A DNA stretch of 64,000 nt from Verrucomicrobiota bacterium (GTDB taxonomy: Bacteria > Verrucomicrobiota > Verrucomicrobiia > Limisphaerales > PALSA-1396), in NCBI GenBank assembly GCA_016200005.1, contig JACQFP010000034.1:1-64000 (forward strand). The letters run 5' to 3'. Each line of letters begins with the position of its first letter. Within the stretch, counting starts at the first letter, position 1. A program made the position numbers and the translations under genes. The notes under the pieces were generated by a model. It had not been told where the DNA came from, did not search any database, and saw nothing but the letters and a program-made list of their open reading frames with translations. This document shows positions 35,405-43,522 of the stretch, piece by piece.

Positions 35405-36171
35405 AATCCTCTCCGCTGATTCTGATTTCACCCAGCACGGAATCCAAGGGCGCGGAATTCGGAGACACCTCGATCAGCCTGTCCGAAACATATTTGCACG
35501 CCATCATGGCGGCGGATGCCGTTCCGGTGGTGCTGCCTTGCACGACCTCGCGCACCGTCATCGCTGAATGTGTGAGGCGTTGCGACGGCGTCATGCTCAC
35601 GGGCGGCGATGACCTCAGCCCGCAACTTTACACGAGCCGTTTGACCCCGGCGTTGCGCAAGACCACGTTGCCAAACGATCCGGAGCGCGACTTGCGGGAG
35701 TTGTTGTTGATTGACGAAGTGTTTCGCCAGCGCAAACCGCTGCTGGCGATTTGCCGGGGCCACCAGATGTTGAACGTGGCGCTGGGGGGGACACTCGTGG
35801 TGGACATCCGGCGGCAACTGCCCGACGCCATCAATCATCGCCGCATGGACAAACGAAATGAAGTAGTGCACGAAGCGCGATTGACAGATGATTCGTTGCT
35901 GGCCAAGATAACCGGCAGACGGACGTTGGGCGTCAATAGCACGCATCATCAGGCGGTTGCGCGGGTGGCCAGACCGCTGCGAGTGACGGCCAGCAGTGCC
36001 GATGGTGTGGTCGAGGGAATGGAACTGAAGCCGGAAGCGGCGGGCTTGTTGCCGTTCCTGATGGCCGTGCAATTTCATCCGGAACGCCTGGTGACGCGCC
36101 ATCCGGAACATCAGACCATATTTTCCAGTTTCACCCTGGCCTGTGATTTGAATCGGAAAAAAAGCTTATGA
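35401..36171 (+). CDS. Gamma-glutamyl-gamma-aminobutyrate hydrolase-like class I glutamine amidotransferase
   Basis: 256 residues from MKSSPLILISP; the frame is open further upstream, but that part is another gene. It has the peptidase C26 layout: VRRCDGVMLTGGDDLSPQLY, the nucleophile elbow AICRGHQMLNVALGG (Cys in CRGHQ), VNSTHHQAVARVA, and the catalytic His-Glu in AVQFHPERL. Related enzymes (PuuD) hydrolyse gamma-glutamyl-GABA in putrescine breakdown, but no other puu genes are near, so the substrate is open. Overlaps both neighbours by 4 bp, indicating a tightly coupled operon. Confidence 0.92.
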   Translation: MKSSPLILISPSTESKGAEFGDTSISLSETYLHAIMAADAVPVVLPCTTSRTVIAECVRRCDGVMLTGGDDLSPQLYTSRLTPALRKTTLPNDPERDLRELLLIDEVFRQRKPLLAICRGHQMLNVALGGTLVVDIRRQLPDAINHRRMDKRNEVVHEARLTDDSLLAKITGRRTLGVNSTHHQAVARVARPLRVTASSADGVVEGMELKPEAAGLLPFLMAVQFHPERLVTRHPEHQTIFSSFTLACDLNRKKSL

Positions 36172-37550
36172 AGGCGAAAATACTCGTGGTGGATGACGCG
36201 GCGGAAATCCGCGAACTCCTGGTTTTCATCCTGGAAGGCGCCAACTACCAGGTCTCCCTGGCCGAAGACGGCGCCGCCGTGATGAAGGCGTTCACGCAGC
36301 CCCAACCGGACATTGTCATCCTGGACCTGAATCTGCCGGATGCCAATGGATTGGATTTGCTTCCGCAAATCAAAAAGGAATGGCCGGAGACGCAGGTCAT
36401 CGTTTTGACGGGCAATGCGACTTATGATGCGGCGGTCGAGGCAACCAAACGCGGCGCGTTTCATTTTCTGAACAAACCGTTCGACCGGGAGACGTTGTTG
36501 GTCACTGCCCAGCGCGCCCTCGAGCATAAACAACTGAACGAAGAAGCCGGCGCTTTGCGCAAAGCGCTTTCCGCCATGAGCGGCGGCGGGGCGCCCATTT
36601 TCCAGAGTCCGGCCATGAAGACGGTGGTGCGCACGGTGGAACGAGTGGCCACGGCGGACGTTTCTGTTTTGATCACCGGCGAAAGCGGCACCGGCAAGGA
36701 AATCATTTCCGACCTGATTCATTACATGAGTTCGCGCTCCAAGGGGCCATTGATCAAAATAAACTGCGCGGCGCTGCCCCGGGAACTCATCGAAAGCGAA
36801 TTATTCGGTTCGGTCAAAGGCGCATTCACCGGCGCTCACACGGACCGCGACGGATTGTTCCGGCTGGCGGAAAACGGCACCTTGCTGCTGGATGAACTCT
36901 CGGAAATGCCGGTGGACACCCAAAGCAAATTGTTGCGTGTCTTGCAGGACCAGGAGGTCCGGCCGGTCGGCGGTAAAACCAGTTACAAAACCAACTGCCG
37001 CATCATCGCAGCCACGAACCGCAAGGTGGAAGACGCCATCAAGGAGGGCAAGTTGCGCGAGGATTTGTATTACCGCATCAGCGCCATCTCCGTGCATCTG
37101 CCGCCCCTGCGCGAGCGGGTCGAAGACATCATGCCCCTGGCCAATTCATTTTTGAAACGCTTCGCCGCGCAAGCCAATCGGAACCTCAGCGGGTTTACCC
37201 CGGCGGCGGTGGACCGGTTGCGCGCCTTCGACTGGCCGGGCAACGTGCGCCAGTTACAGAATGAAGTGCAGCGCGCCGTGTTGCTGTGCGAGGGCAACAC
37301 CGTCGATGCGCCCGATTTGTCCATCACCACGGCAAAGAGCGGCGCGGGCGTGACCGCCGGGATGGTGGGCGCGACCGATACCGCTGCAATCAGCGACACG
37401 AGCTTCACGTTGCTGGAAGGTGTCGAGCGCAACGCCATCGTCCAGATGCTCAAGGAGACCGGCGGCAACAAACTCGAAACCGCCAAACGCCTCGGCATCG
37501 GCCGCCAGACCCTCTACAACAAGATCAAGGCCTACGGGATCGACGTGTAG
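36168..37550 (+). CDS. Sigma-54-dependent response regulator (NtrC family)
   Basis: 460 residues. Receiver (about 4-118; D9, D10, acceptor D53, K103 region NKPFDRE), AAA+ domain (about 145-385) with Walker A GESGTGKE, the sigma-54 loop GAFTGA, Walker B GTLLLDELSEMP and the arginine-finger region; then a Fis-type helix-turn-helix (LETAKRLGIGRQTLYNKIK). It activates sigma-54 promoters when phosphorylated. No cognate kinase gene adjoins it; the hybrid kinase at the window start is distant. Family A repeats begin 3 bp after its stop. Confidence 0.95.
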   Translation: MKAKILVVDDAAEIRELLVFILEGANYQVSLAEDGAAVMKAFTQPQPDIVILDLNLPDANGLDLLPQIKKEWPETQVIVLTGNATYDAAVEATKRGAFHFLNKPFDRETLLVTAQRALEHKQLNEEAGALRKALSAMSGGGAPIFQSPAMKTVVRTVERVATADVSVLITGESGTGKEIISDLIHYMSSRSKGPLIKINCAALPRELIESELFGSVKGAFTGAHTDRDGLFRLAENGTLLLDELSEMPVDTQSKLLRVLQDQEVRPVGGKTSYKTNCRIIAATNRKVEDAIKEGKLREDLYYRISAISVHLPPLRERVEDIMPLANSFLKRFAAQANRNLSGFTPAAVDRLRAFDWPGNVRQLQNEVQRAVLLCEGNTVDAPDLSITTAKSGAGVTAGMVGATDTAAISDTSFTLLEGVERNAIVQMLKETGGNKLETAKRLGIGRQTLYNKIKAYGIDV

Positions 37551-37553
37551 CAG

Positions 37554-37693
37554 GTAGCCGTGGACGTCCGTCCGCGCCAATCTCTCCGCGAACGGTTCAC
37601 CCGAAGTTAGCCCGTCCATTCCTCGCGACAATTTGCGCCGACTCACGTCAGCGGCTACTTCGGCGTAGCCGCGAACGTCAGTTCGCGCTAATC
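37554..37693. repeat. Family A repeats, second variant (A2), upstream of second RAYT
   Basis: A pair made of GTAGCCGTGGACGTCCGTCC at 37554 and an inverted partner ending GCGCCGACTCACGTCAGC.. at about 37634-37658, then a lone half-unit GTAGCCGCGAACGTCAGTTC at 37665-37693. The central variation (TGGACGTCAGTCC versus CCGACGTAAGG) sets them apart from the 6-10 kb copies. Confidence 0.85.
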
Positions 37694-37715
37694 TCGTCCC
37701 ACGCACGCCAGTCCG

Positions 37716-38324
37716 TTGCCACCGAATTCCCACGCCCCCAAACCTCGTTCCTCGTTCTCGCATTATCTGCCGCGCTTGAAACGCGAGTTCTATCAAGCCG
37801 ATGCCGTTGTGTTCTGGACCATGCCTGTTTCCCAGCGTGCGCAGGGCTGGCTGACCGACCGTTTTCATGACATTTTCCGCGAGATGCTGCTGCACGCGGC
37901 GGCACGCGAAGGTCTGCTTTGCCCGGCCTACTGCCTCATGCCCGACCACGTCCATCTTGTCTGGATGGGCCTGCGTCGTGGGACCGACCAGCGCAATGGG
38001 ATGAAATCTCTCCGCGCGCAACTCGGTCCGTTCCTCAAACCGGCGAAGTTCCAGCATCAGCCGCACGACCATGTGCTCACCCCGGAGGAGCGGCAACGTC
38101 ACGCCTTTGGAGTCGCCTGCGCGGATTACGTCTTGCTCAATCCACTGAAAGCCGGGCTGGTGAAATCGTCAACGGACTGGCCGTATCTCGGCGCGCTGAT
38201 TCCGGGCTATCCGCGACTGAACCCGTTCGATGCCGGGTATTGGACATGGTTTTGGAAACACCACTTCGCCGTGCGCGAACCGGGCATCCAGCAGCGCGTT
38301 CTGCCGCCGCGTGAGATGGAATGA
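37716..38324 (+). CDS. REP-associated tyrosine transposase (RAYT), second copy
   Basis: 202 residues with CLMPDHVHLVWMGLRRG (HUH site) and YVLLNPLKAGLV (tyrosine block), then DWPYLGALIPGYPRLNPFD. It is clearly related to the RAYT at 9.6 kb but lacks that gene's repeat insertion, so it shows the ancestral layout. The only available start upstream of the conserved region is TTG at 37716, inside or next to repeat sequence; conserved similarity begins around HYLPRLKREFYQADAVVFWT. Flanked on both sides by A2-type repeats, its presumed substrate. Confidence 0.9.
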   Translation: MPPNSHAPKPRSSFSHYLPRLKREFYQADAVVFWTMPVSQRAQGWLTDRFHDIFREMLLHAAAREGLLCPAYCLMPDHVHLVWMGLRRGTDQRNGMKSLRAQLGPFLKPAKFQHQPHDHVLTPEERQRHAFGVACADYVLLNPLKAGLVKSSTDWPYLGALIPGYPRLNPFDAGYWTWFWKHHFAVREPGIQQRVLPPREME

Positions 38325-38329
38325 CGACC

Positions 38330-38513
38330 GTAGCCGTGGACGTCAGTCCGCGCTGATCTCTTCGCGAACAGACCTTGCGAATCGGGTAAACTTTCGTGAT
38401 CGGGAAGTTTGCGCCGACTCACGTCGAGCGGCTACCCAATCGTCGTAGCCGTGGACGTCAGTCCGCGCTGATGTCCTGAAAGAAGAACGGCGCCGACTGA
38501 CGTCGGCGGCTAC
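38330..38513. repeat. Two A2-type repeat pairs downstream of second RAYT
   Basis: Pair 1: GTAGCCGTGGACGTCAGTCC at 38330 with an inverted partner ending at 38435. Pair 2: the same head at 38445 with an inverted partner ending at 38513 (GCGCCGACTGACGTCGGC..). The tip of the last unit supplies the stop codon of the convergent gene. Confidence 0.88.
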
Positions 38514-39430
38514 GGGGAGTTTTTCAAATATCTCTCAATCCCGTCCCGAAAAAGAATCGGTTTAAGACCAAATAACTCATTCGCCGGTTGCGGATTTCCT
38601 ATGTTGTCCTCCTGCAACATGACAAGCTGATCACGATTGAACGGCGGCGGTTTCCCCAGCAGTCGCGCGAAAATAAACTCAAGCATCGCCGCCTGATAAC
38701 GCGCCACTTTCATTGGCATGTGTAATTTCAGACGCATCCGTCCCGTCACCGAAAGAATCTGATCCAGGATTTCTTCGAGCGTGAGCACTTCGCTACCGCA
38801 CAAATCGAACGTCTGGCCATCGGACTTTGGTTCGGTGAGCGCCTTGACAAAGCAAGTCGCCACGTCCGCAACAGTAACCGGTCGAAATTTGCTCTGTCCG
38901 CTGCCCATCACCGGCACCACCGGTAAAAATCGGCTCATCCTTGCGAACAGGTTTACGAATTGGTCGTCCGGACCGTAAATGATCGAAGGTCGGAAGATGG
39001 TGAAGTTGATTCTGCTGCCACGAACGATTTCCTCCGCCGACCACTTCGATTGGTGGTAACGCGATAGGGCATTGGCACGCGTGCCGAGAGCGCTCATGTG
39101 CAGCAAGCGTTTCACTCCAGCTTGTCGGGCCGCGGCCACAACGTTCTGCGTGCCGCAAGTGTGGACGTTTTCAAAAGTGTTTTCGCCCACCTCGCTGATG
39201 ATGCCGACAAGATGAATTACCGCGTCGCAACCGGTCATTGCGCCAGCCATTGACGGCGCATGAAGGACGTCGCCCGGATGAACTTCAATTAGCTGGTCTG
39301 CCTCAGCTTCGTGCACGCGCAGCGACCGACGGTTGCGGGCCAGGACGCGCACCGAATACCCCGCCGCGTGCAGTTGCCGCAGGATTTCCCGTCCTACAAA
39401 GCCCGTTGCGCCTGTGACAAAGACCTTCAT
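38510..39430 (-). CDS. NDUFA9-like atypical SDR NAD(P)-binding protein
   Basis: 306 residues from MKVFVTGATGFVGREILRQL. The N-terminal GATGFVG is the dinucleotide-binding motif. Further blocks are GCDAVIHLVGIISEVGENTF, HMSALGTRANALSRYHQSKW (the SDR Ser and YxxxK), and RPSIIYGPDDQFVNLFARM. This is the complex I NDUFA9-like group of nucleoside-diphosphate-sugar epimerase relatives, present widely in bacteria; the substrate is unknown. The stop codon TAG is formed by a family A repeat at its 3' end. The upstream gap to the peptidase gene carries TTGGAGTA microrepeats. Confidence 0.92.
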   Translation of the reverse strand: MKVFVTGATGFVGREILRQLHAAGYSVRVLARNRRSLRVHEAEADQLIEVHPGDVLHAPSMAGAMTGCDAVIHLVGIISEVGENTFENVHTCGTQNVVAAARQAGVKRLLHMSALGTRANALSRYHQSKWSAEEIVRGSRINFTIFRPSIIYGPDDQFVNLFARMSRFLPVVPVMGSGQSKFRPVTVADVATCFVKALTEPKSDGQTFDLCGSEVLTLEEILDQILSVTGRMRLKLHMPMKVARYQAAMLEFIFARLLGKPPPFNRDQLVMLQEDNIGNPQPANELFGLKPILFRDGIERYLKNSP

Positions 39431-39433
39431 AAC

Positions 39434-39513
39434 ACCCAAAAGAAGTGTTGAAGTGTTGGAGTATTGGAGTGATGCGACCAGGTTTCCACTACTCCATTAC
39501 TCCATTACTCCAA
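39434..39513. repeat. Octamer microrepeats as an inverted pair
   Basis: GTGTTGAAGTGTTGGAGT/ATTGGAGT words (about 39446-39470) face TACTCCAT tandem units (about 39487-39513). The two sides are complementary and could form a hairpin in the gap between the NDUFA9-like and peptidase genes; the right side encodes the last codons and the TAA stop of the peptidase. Confidence 0.7.
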
Positions 39514-41259
39514 CTTTCCCAATTCCTCCCGCACCAGCGCCACCAGCGGTTTCATGGTCTTCCCGTTGAATTCAAACCGGCAACCCGCCGCGGCAAATAA
39601 TTCCGGCAACCGCCGCGAACCGCCCAACGCGAGCGCCTGCTTGTATTCCTGCAAGGCTTTGGCCCTGTCCCGCCGGGAGTTTCCCCAGACCTGCAATGCG
39701 CCGAGTTGAGCGATGCCGTATTCCACGTAGTAAAACGGATGCAGAAAGATGTGCAACTGGCGATGCCAGAGATTCGCCCGCGCCTTTTCGTGACCCGTCC
39801 AATCCACCTCTCCGCCGAAGCGATCCATCAACGCCAGCCAGGCTCTCCGCCTTTCCGTCCGAGAATGATGCGGGTGCGCATAAATCCAGTGTTGAAAGGC
39901 ATCGACAGTGGCGATCCACGGAAAGATTTCCACAATCCCTTCCAGATGATCGCGGCGCGCCCGTTTCGCGTCGGGTGGAGAATAAAATTCTTCGATGAAT
40001 TCGTTGCCCAGCAATTCCATGCTCATGGACGCCACTTCGCAAAACTCGATCGGCGCGTGGCGATAAGCGTGCAAGTTCTCGTCCCGCGTCGCGAGCGCAT
40101 GAAACGCATGACCCGCCTCGTGCAAAATCGTCTCCACATCACGCTGCACGCCGATGGCGTTCATGAAGATGAACGGCAGCCGCGCTTCCGATAAAGTGGA
40201 TTGATAGCCCCCTGGCGCTTTGCCTTTGCGATTGTCAAGGTCGAGCAGCCGCAGGTCGTTCATCTGTTTGAAACCGGACGCGAGTTCCGTGTCGATTTGA
40301 TCAAAAATCTTCTGCGTCGCGGAGACCATCTTCCCCACCTTGTCGAATGGGCACAGCGGCGGACGGTTCAACGGGTCCACCGCCAGATCCCACGGGCGCA
40401 GTTTGTCCAGCTTCAATTTCTTTCGACGTTCGGCTTGCAGTTCGCGCACGATGGGCACCACCTCGTGCTCGATGGCGTCGTGGAATTTCAAACAATCGTC
40501 CGGCGTGTAATCAAACCGGCGGTTGAGGCGGAAGGCATAATCGCGGTAATTCCTGAAGCCGGCGTTCTTCGCGATGCGTTCGCGCAACGCGACAAGTTGG
40601 TCGAAGATGGTCTCGAACTTTTCTGCTTCCCGCAGCCGCCGGTTGACCACGAGTTCCCAGGCCTCCTTTCGCAACGCGCGGTCCGGTTCCTCGAGGTAAC
40701 GGCTCATTTGCACCAAGGTTTTTTCCTCGCCGCGAAACCGCACGGTCAACGAGCCGGTCAGTTTCTGATACTGCTGGCCAAGTTTCGCTTCCTCGGTTTC
40801 CAACGGCACATTTTCCGCCCGGTAAAGTTCAACGTGGACAGCGGTGTTACGATCGAAAACTTCATATCGCCGCTTCGGCAACTGCCGACGCAATGGATGC
40901 GCGAGAAATATCTGCGCGAGCTTGAACTGTCGCGGCTTGAGCTGCGGTTCGATCTGTTCGACGAAATGCAAATATGCCTTCTCGGCCTCGGCGTGGTCCG
41001 TGTGACAGGTCATCGCGATGTAGCGGCGCGACGATTCCTCATCCAGCGCCGCCGTCAACTCGCTCCCATCGAGCAGCCAGCCTTCGAACTCCGTCACGGA
41101 TTTGCATTGCGCAGCGAGCGCTTCGAGCCGGTCGAACAACGGCGCGAGTTGAGACCATTCGCCCAAATCAACCTTGGCGGGAACGAAGCGGCGCGGCGAA
41201 TGGGCGGGCAACTGTCCGAATGGTAATAAACTCATGTCCGAAGGATACTGAGAAATCAT
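39505..41259 (-). CDS. M3 family oligoendopeptidase (PepF-like)
   Basis: 584 residues. A zinc metallopeptidase with the HExxH motif in ETILHEAGHAFHALATRDEN and the downstream Glu (EFCEVASMSMELLGNEF). The helical N-terminal domain (KAYLHFVEQIEPQLKPRQFK) and C-terminal MDRFGGEVDWTGHEKARANL fit the M3/PepF group that cleaves short peptides in the cytoplasm. A second possible start, MSLLPFGQ, lies eight codons in. The C-terminal Leu-Glu and stop come from a TTGGAGTA microrepeat. The 200 bp upstream show nothing I can name. Confidence 0.93.
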   Translation of the reverse strand: MISQYPSDMSLLPFGQLPAHSPRRFVPAKVDLGEWSQLAPLFDRLEALAAQCKSVTEFEGWLLDGSELTAALDEESSRRYIAMTCHTDHAEAEKAYLHFVEQIEPQLKPRQFKLAQIFLAHPLRRQLPKRRYEVFDRNTAVHVELYRAENVPLETEEAKLGQQYQKLTGSLTVRFRGEEKTLVQMSRYLEEPDRALRKEAWELVVNRRLREAEKFETIFDQLVALRERIAKNAGFRNYRDYAFRLNRRFDYTPDDCLKFHDAIEHEVVPIVRELQAERRKKLKLDKLRPWDLAVDPLNRPPLCPFDKVGKMVSATQKIFDQIDTELASGFKQMNDLRLLDLDNRKGKAPGGYQSTLSEARLPFIFMNAIGVQRDVETILHEAGHAFHALATRDENLHAYRHAPIEFCEVASMSMELLGNEFIEEFYSPPDAKRARRDHLEGIVEIFPWIATVDAFQHWIYAHPHHSRTERRRAWLALMDRFGGEVDWTGHEKARANLWHRQLHIFLHPFYYVEYGIAQLGALQVWGNSRRDRAKALQEYKQALALGGSRRLPELFAAAGCRFEFNGKTMKPLVALVREELGKLE

Positions 41260-41460
41260 GGCACAAGGCCAGATTTGTTATCCTTTCATCAGGCTGAAGT
41301 TCCCAGTCGAGAATGGTTCTAGGTGCGATGGTTCAAAGTTTGAGAGAAGACGCGGCGCGCGAGGAGTGTTGAGCAGATTGGCATCGCCGGCAGATTCTTT
41401 CCGTCGCCACGCCGCGGGTTTTGGCGATTTTCGCCCAAGACTTAACGTTGCAACGAACAA

Positions 41461-43368
41461 TCAATACACATCTCGCTGGTAGCGCTTCTCGGTCTTCAAC
41501 CGGCAAACGTATTCAGCAGCCTGCTCCAGCGTGCGACCACCGCCGATTTGGATGAGCTGATGCAGGGCACTGTCAACATCTTTGGCCATGCGCGTGGCAT
41601 CGCCGCAGACGTAGAAGTGCGCGCCGTCTTCGAGCCAGGCGAAGAGTTCTGGCGCGTGCGCCAACATTCGATGCTGCACATAAAGTTTATCCACCTGGTC
41701 GCGGGAGAAAGCAGTGTCGAGTCGGGTCAACGCTTCCTCCCGCAGCAGTGATTGCAACTCGTCGCGATAAAGAAAGTCAGACTGGTCGTGTTGATCACCG
41801 AAGAACAGCCAACCCCTTCCCTTCGCTGCCACCGCACGACGTTCTTCAAGGAAAGCGCGAAACGGTGCGATGCCCGTGCCCGGTCCGACCATGATCATGG
41901 GGCGGCTGGGGTCGGTGGGCGGACGGAAGTTTTTGTTTGTGTGGACGAAGACGGGAACAGGCGCGTCACCTTGGGCGCGATCGGCGAGGAAAGTGGAGCA
42001 AACGCCTTTGCGCGGACGGCCCAGTGATTCATAACGAACCACACTCACCGTGAGATGCACTTGTCCGGCGTGCGCTTTCAGGCTGGACGAAATGGAGTAA
42101 AGCCGCGGCTGAAGTTTCTTGAGCAAGCCGACGAATTCGCTCGGTGAAAACTTCATGCTGGGAAATCCAAGCAACAGGTCAATGATTTCCCGTCCCCAAA
42201 GAAACCGGGTCAGTTCGCCGTTGGCGTCCGGCGCGGAAACTTTGTTGAGGAACTCGTCCCCGGTGCGCGCCGCCAGGAACTCCAGCAGCGGCTTGGGAAT
42301 ACGGGTGATTTCATAATGGCTCGCGAGCGCCTCGCTTAACGCCACGTCGCTCCCCGTCTTGCCGGGCACCGATTCCTCACCGCTCATGCCCAATGCGACG
42401 AGGAGTTCCGCGACGAGAGCGGGATCGTTCTGCGGCACGACGCCCAGCGCGTCGCCGGCCTCGTAGTTGAGGTCAGAGCCATCGAGCGAGATTTCAAAAT
42501 GCCGAACGTCTTTGGCCGAGCCGGGCGCGTTGAGCTTGCGGTTCGTGAGCAGGCGAGCGGGAAATGGATCGTTTTTCGAGGATCGTGCGCGGCTTTCCCC
42601 CTCACCCTTGCCCTCTCCCCCTCCATGGGGGAGAGGGGAAAGCAATGCACGACTCACGCTATCTCGAGAGAGTGTCGAATTGTCTTCAACCTCACACTCG
42701 TCTTTGGCCTGAGAATGATTCTCCCTCTCCCCGTCGGACGGGGAGAGGGCCGGGGTGAGGGGTTTCTGTGTGTCTGTCAAAGCGCCCAACACACCATCCA
42801 GCCATTTGGCGAAAGCCTCCTCGTACTCCACGTCACAATCCACACGTGAGTGGACACGCGTCGCACCGAGCTTTTCCAGCCGCGCATCAACATCTTTGCC
42901 GAACCCGCAGAACTTCGCATAGTTCGAGTCCCCGAGCGCACAGACGCTAAAGCGCAGGTTCGACAAGGCCGGCGCGGCGTCCCTTACCAGAAAATCCCAG
43001 AATGCCTTCGCATTATCCGGCGGGTCGCCGTCGCCGAAGGTGCTGGTGAGGATGAGCAGATGCGTATCCTGCGTCAGACTGCGACAATCAAATTGCGCCA
43101 GATCACACACAGTTGGAGCATAGCCGCGTTGGCTGGCGGCTTTTGCCGAGCGCTTGGCAAGGGCTTCGGCATTGCCGGTTTGCGAGCCGAAAAGGATGGT
43201 CAGCGGTTGAAGGGGCGTCGCGCTTCGCCCGGTGTTTTCCCCACCGGGCGACGCAACAGATGCGCGCGAGAACAAGCCCGCCAGAAAACCGTTCAGCCAC
43301 GCGCGCTGCTCCTGCGTGAACGGAGCGTTCTCCGGGATGACGGGAATCATGGAGGTCGGATCTGTCAT
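41461..43368 (-). CDS. CysJ-like diflavin reductase, probable electron donor of the nitrate assimilation cluster
   Basis: 635 residues from MTDPTS. Flavodoxin domain (about 55-195: [49 protein letters not shown]), a linker of about 60 residues made of family B repeats (about 200-258), then the FAD-binding domain ([20 protein letters not shown]) and the NADPH domain ([37 protein letters not shown]; terminal RYQRDVY). Architecture is that of sulfite reductase flavoprotein, but no cysI adjoins; the neighbours are nitrate and nitrite reductase genes. I infer it passes NADPH electrons to one of them. An upstream in-frame start exists but lies in microrepeats. Confidence 0.9.
   Translation of the reverse strand: MTDPTSMIPVIPENAPFTQEQRAWLNGFLAGLFSRASVASPGGENTGRSATPLQPLTILFGSQTGNAEALAKRSAKAASQRGYAPTVCDLAQFDCRSLTQDTHLLILTSTFGDGDPPDNAKAFWDFLVRDAAPALSNLRFSVCALGDSNYAKFCGFGKDVDARLEKLGATRVHSRVDCDVEYEEAFAKWLDGVLGALTDTQKPLTPALSPSDGERENHSQAKDECEVEDNSTLSRDSVSRALLSPLPHGGGEGKGEGESRARSSKNDPFPARLLTNRKLNAPGSAKDVRHFEISLDGSDLNYEAGDALGVVPQNDPALVAELLVALGMSGEESVPGKTGSDVALSEALASHYEITRIPKPLLEFLAARTGDEFLNKVSAPDANGELTRFLWGREIIDLLLGFPSMKFSPSEFVGLLKKLQPRLYSISSSLKAHAGQVHLTVSVVRYESLGRPRKGVCSTFLADRAQGDAPVPVFVHTNKNFRPPTDPSRPMIMVGPGTGIAPFRAFLEERRAVAAKGRGWLFFGDQHDQSDFLYRDELQSLLREEALTRLDTAFSRDQVDKLYVQHRMLAHAPELFAWLEDGAHFYVCGDATRMAKDVDSALHQLIQIGGGRTLEQAAEYVCRLKTEKRYQRDVY
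42597..42764. repeat. Family B hairpin repeats inside the flavoprotein linker
   Basis: Two facing units: CCCCTCACCCTTGCCCTCTC.. with GGGGGAGAGGGG (42597-42641), and CCCTCTCCCC..GGGGAGAGGGCC ending GGTGAGGGG (42721-42764). Each is a stem by itself, and the pair is inverted. On the coding strand they read [13 protein letters not shown] and [13 protein letters not shown] in frame. Confidence 0.9.
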
Positions 43369-43387
43369 TGGGGCGCGGTGCGCGAAA

Positions 43388-43510
43388 AAGGCTCCAAGCT
43401 CCAAGCTCCAAGCTCCAGAAAAGCACCAAGGATCAAGCACCAAACCGTGCGCGTCACAACTTGGTGCTTGGAGGTTGTAGTTTCTCTGGTGCTTGGATTT
43501 TGGTGCTTGG
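43388..43510. repeat. Heptamer microrepeats between flavoprotein and nirA
   Basis: GCTCCAAGCTCCAAGCTCCA (period 7) at about 43390-43418, then AGCACCAAGGATCAAGCACC, and farther on the complementary words CTTGGTGCTTGG and TGGTGCTTGGATTTTGGTGC (to about 43510). The arms are complementary, giving another hairpin-capable spacer of 154 bp that holds no gene. Confidence 0.75.
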
Positions 43511-43522
43511 ATGTTTTCATCC

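Noticed and set aside
41461-43368. Sulfite reductase flavoprotein as the operon's function (sulfate assimilation)
   Set aside because: No cysI or other sulfate gene adjoins, while the neighbours are a nitrate transporter and nitrate reductase; nitrate assimilation fits better.
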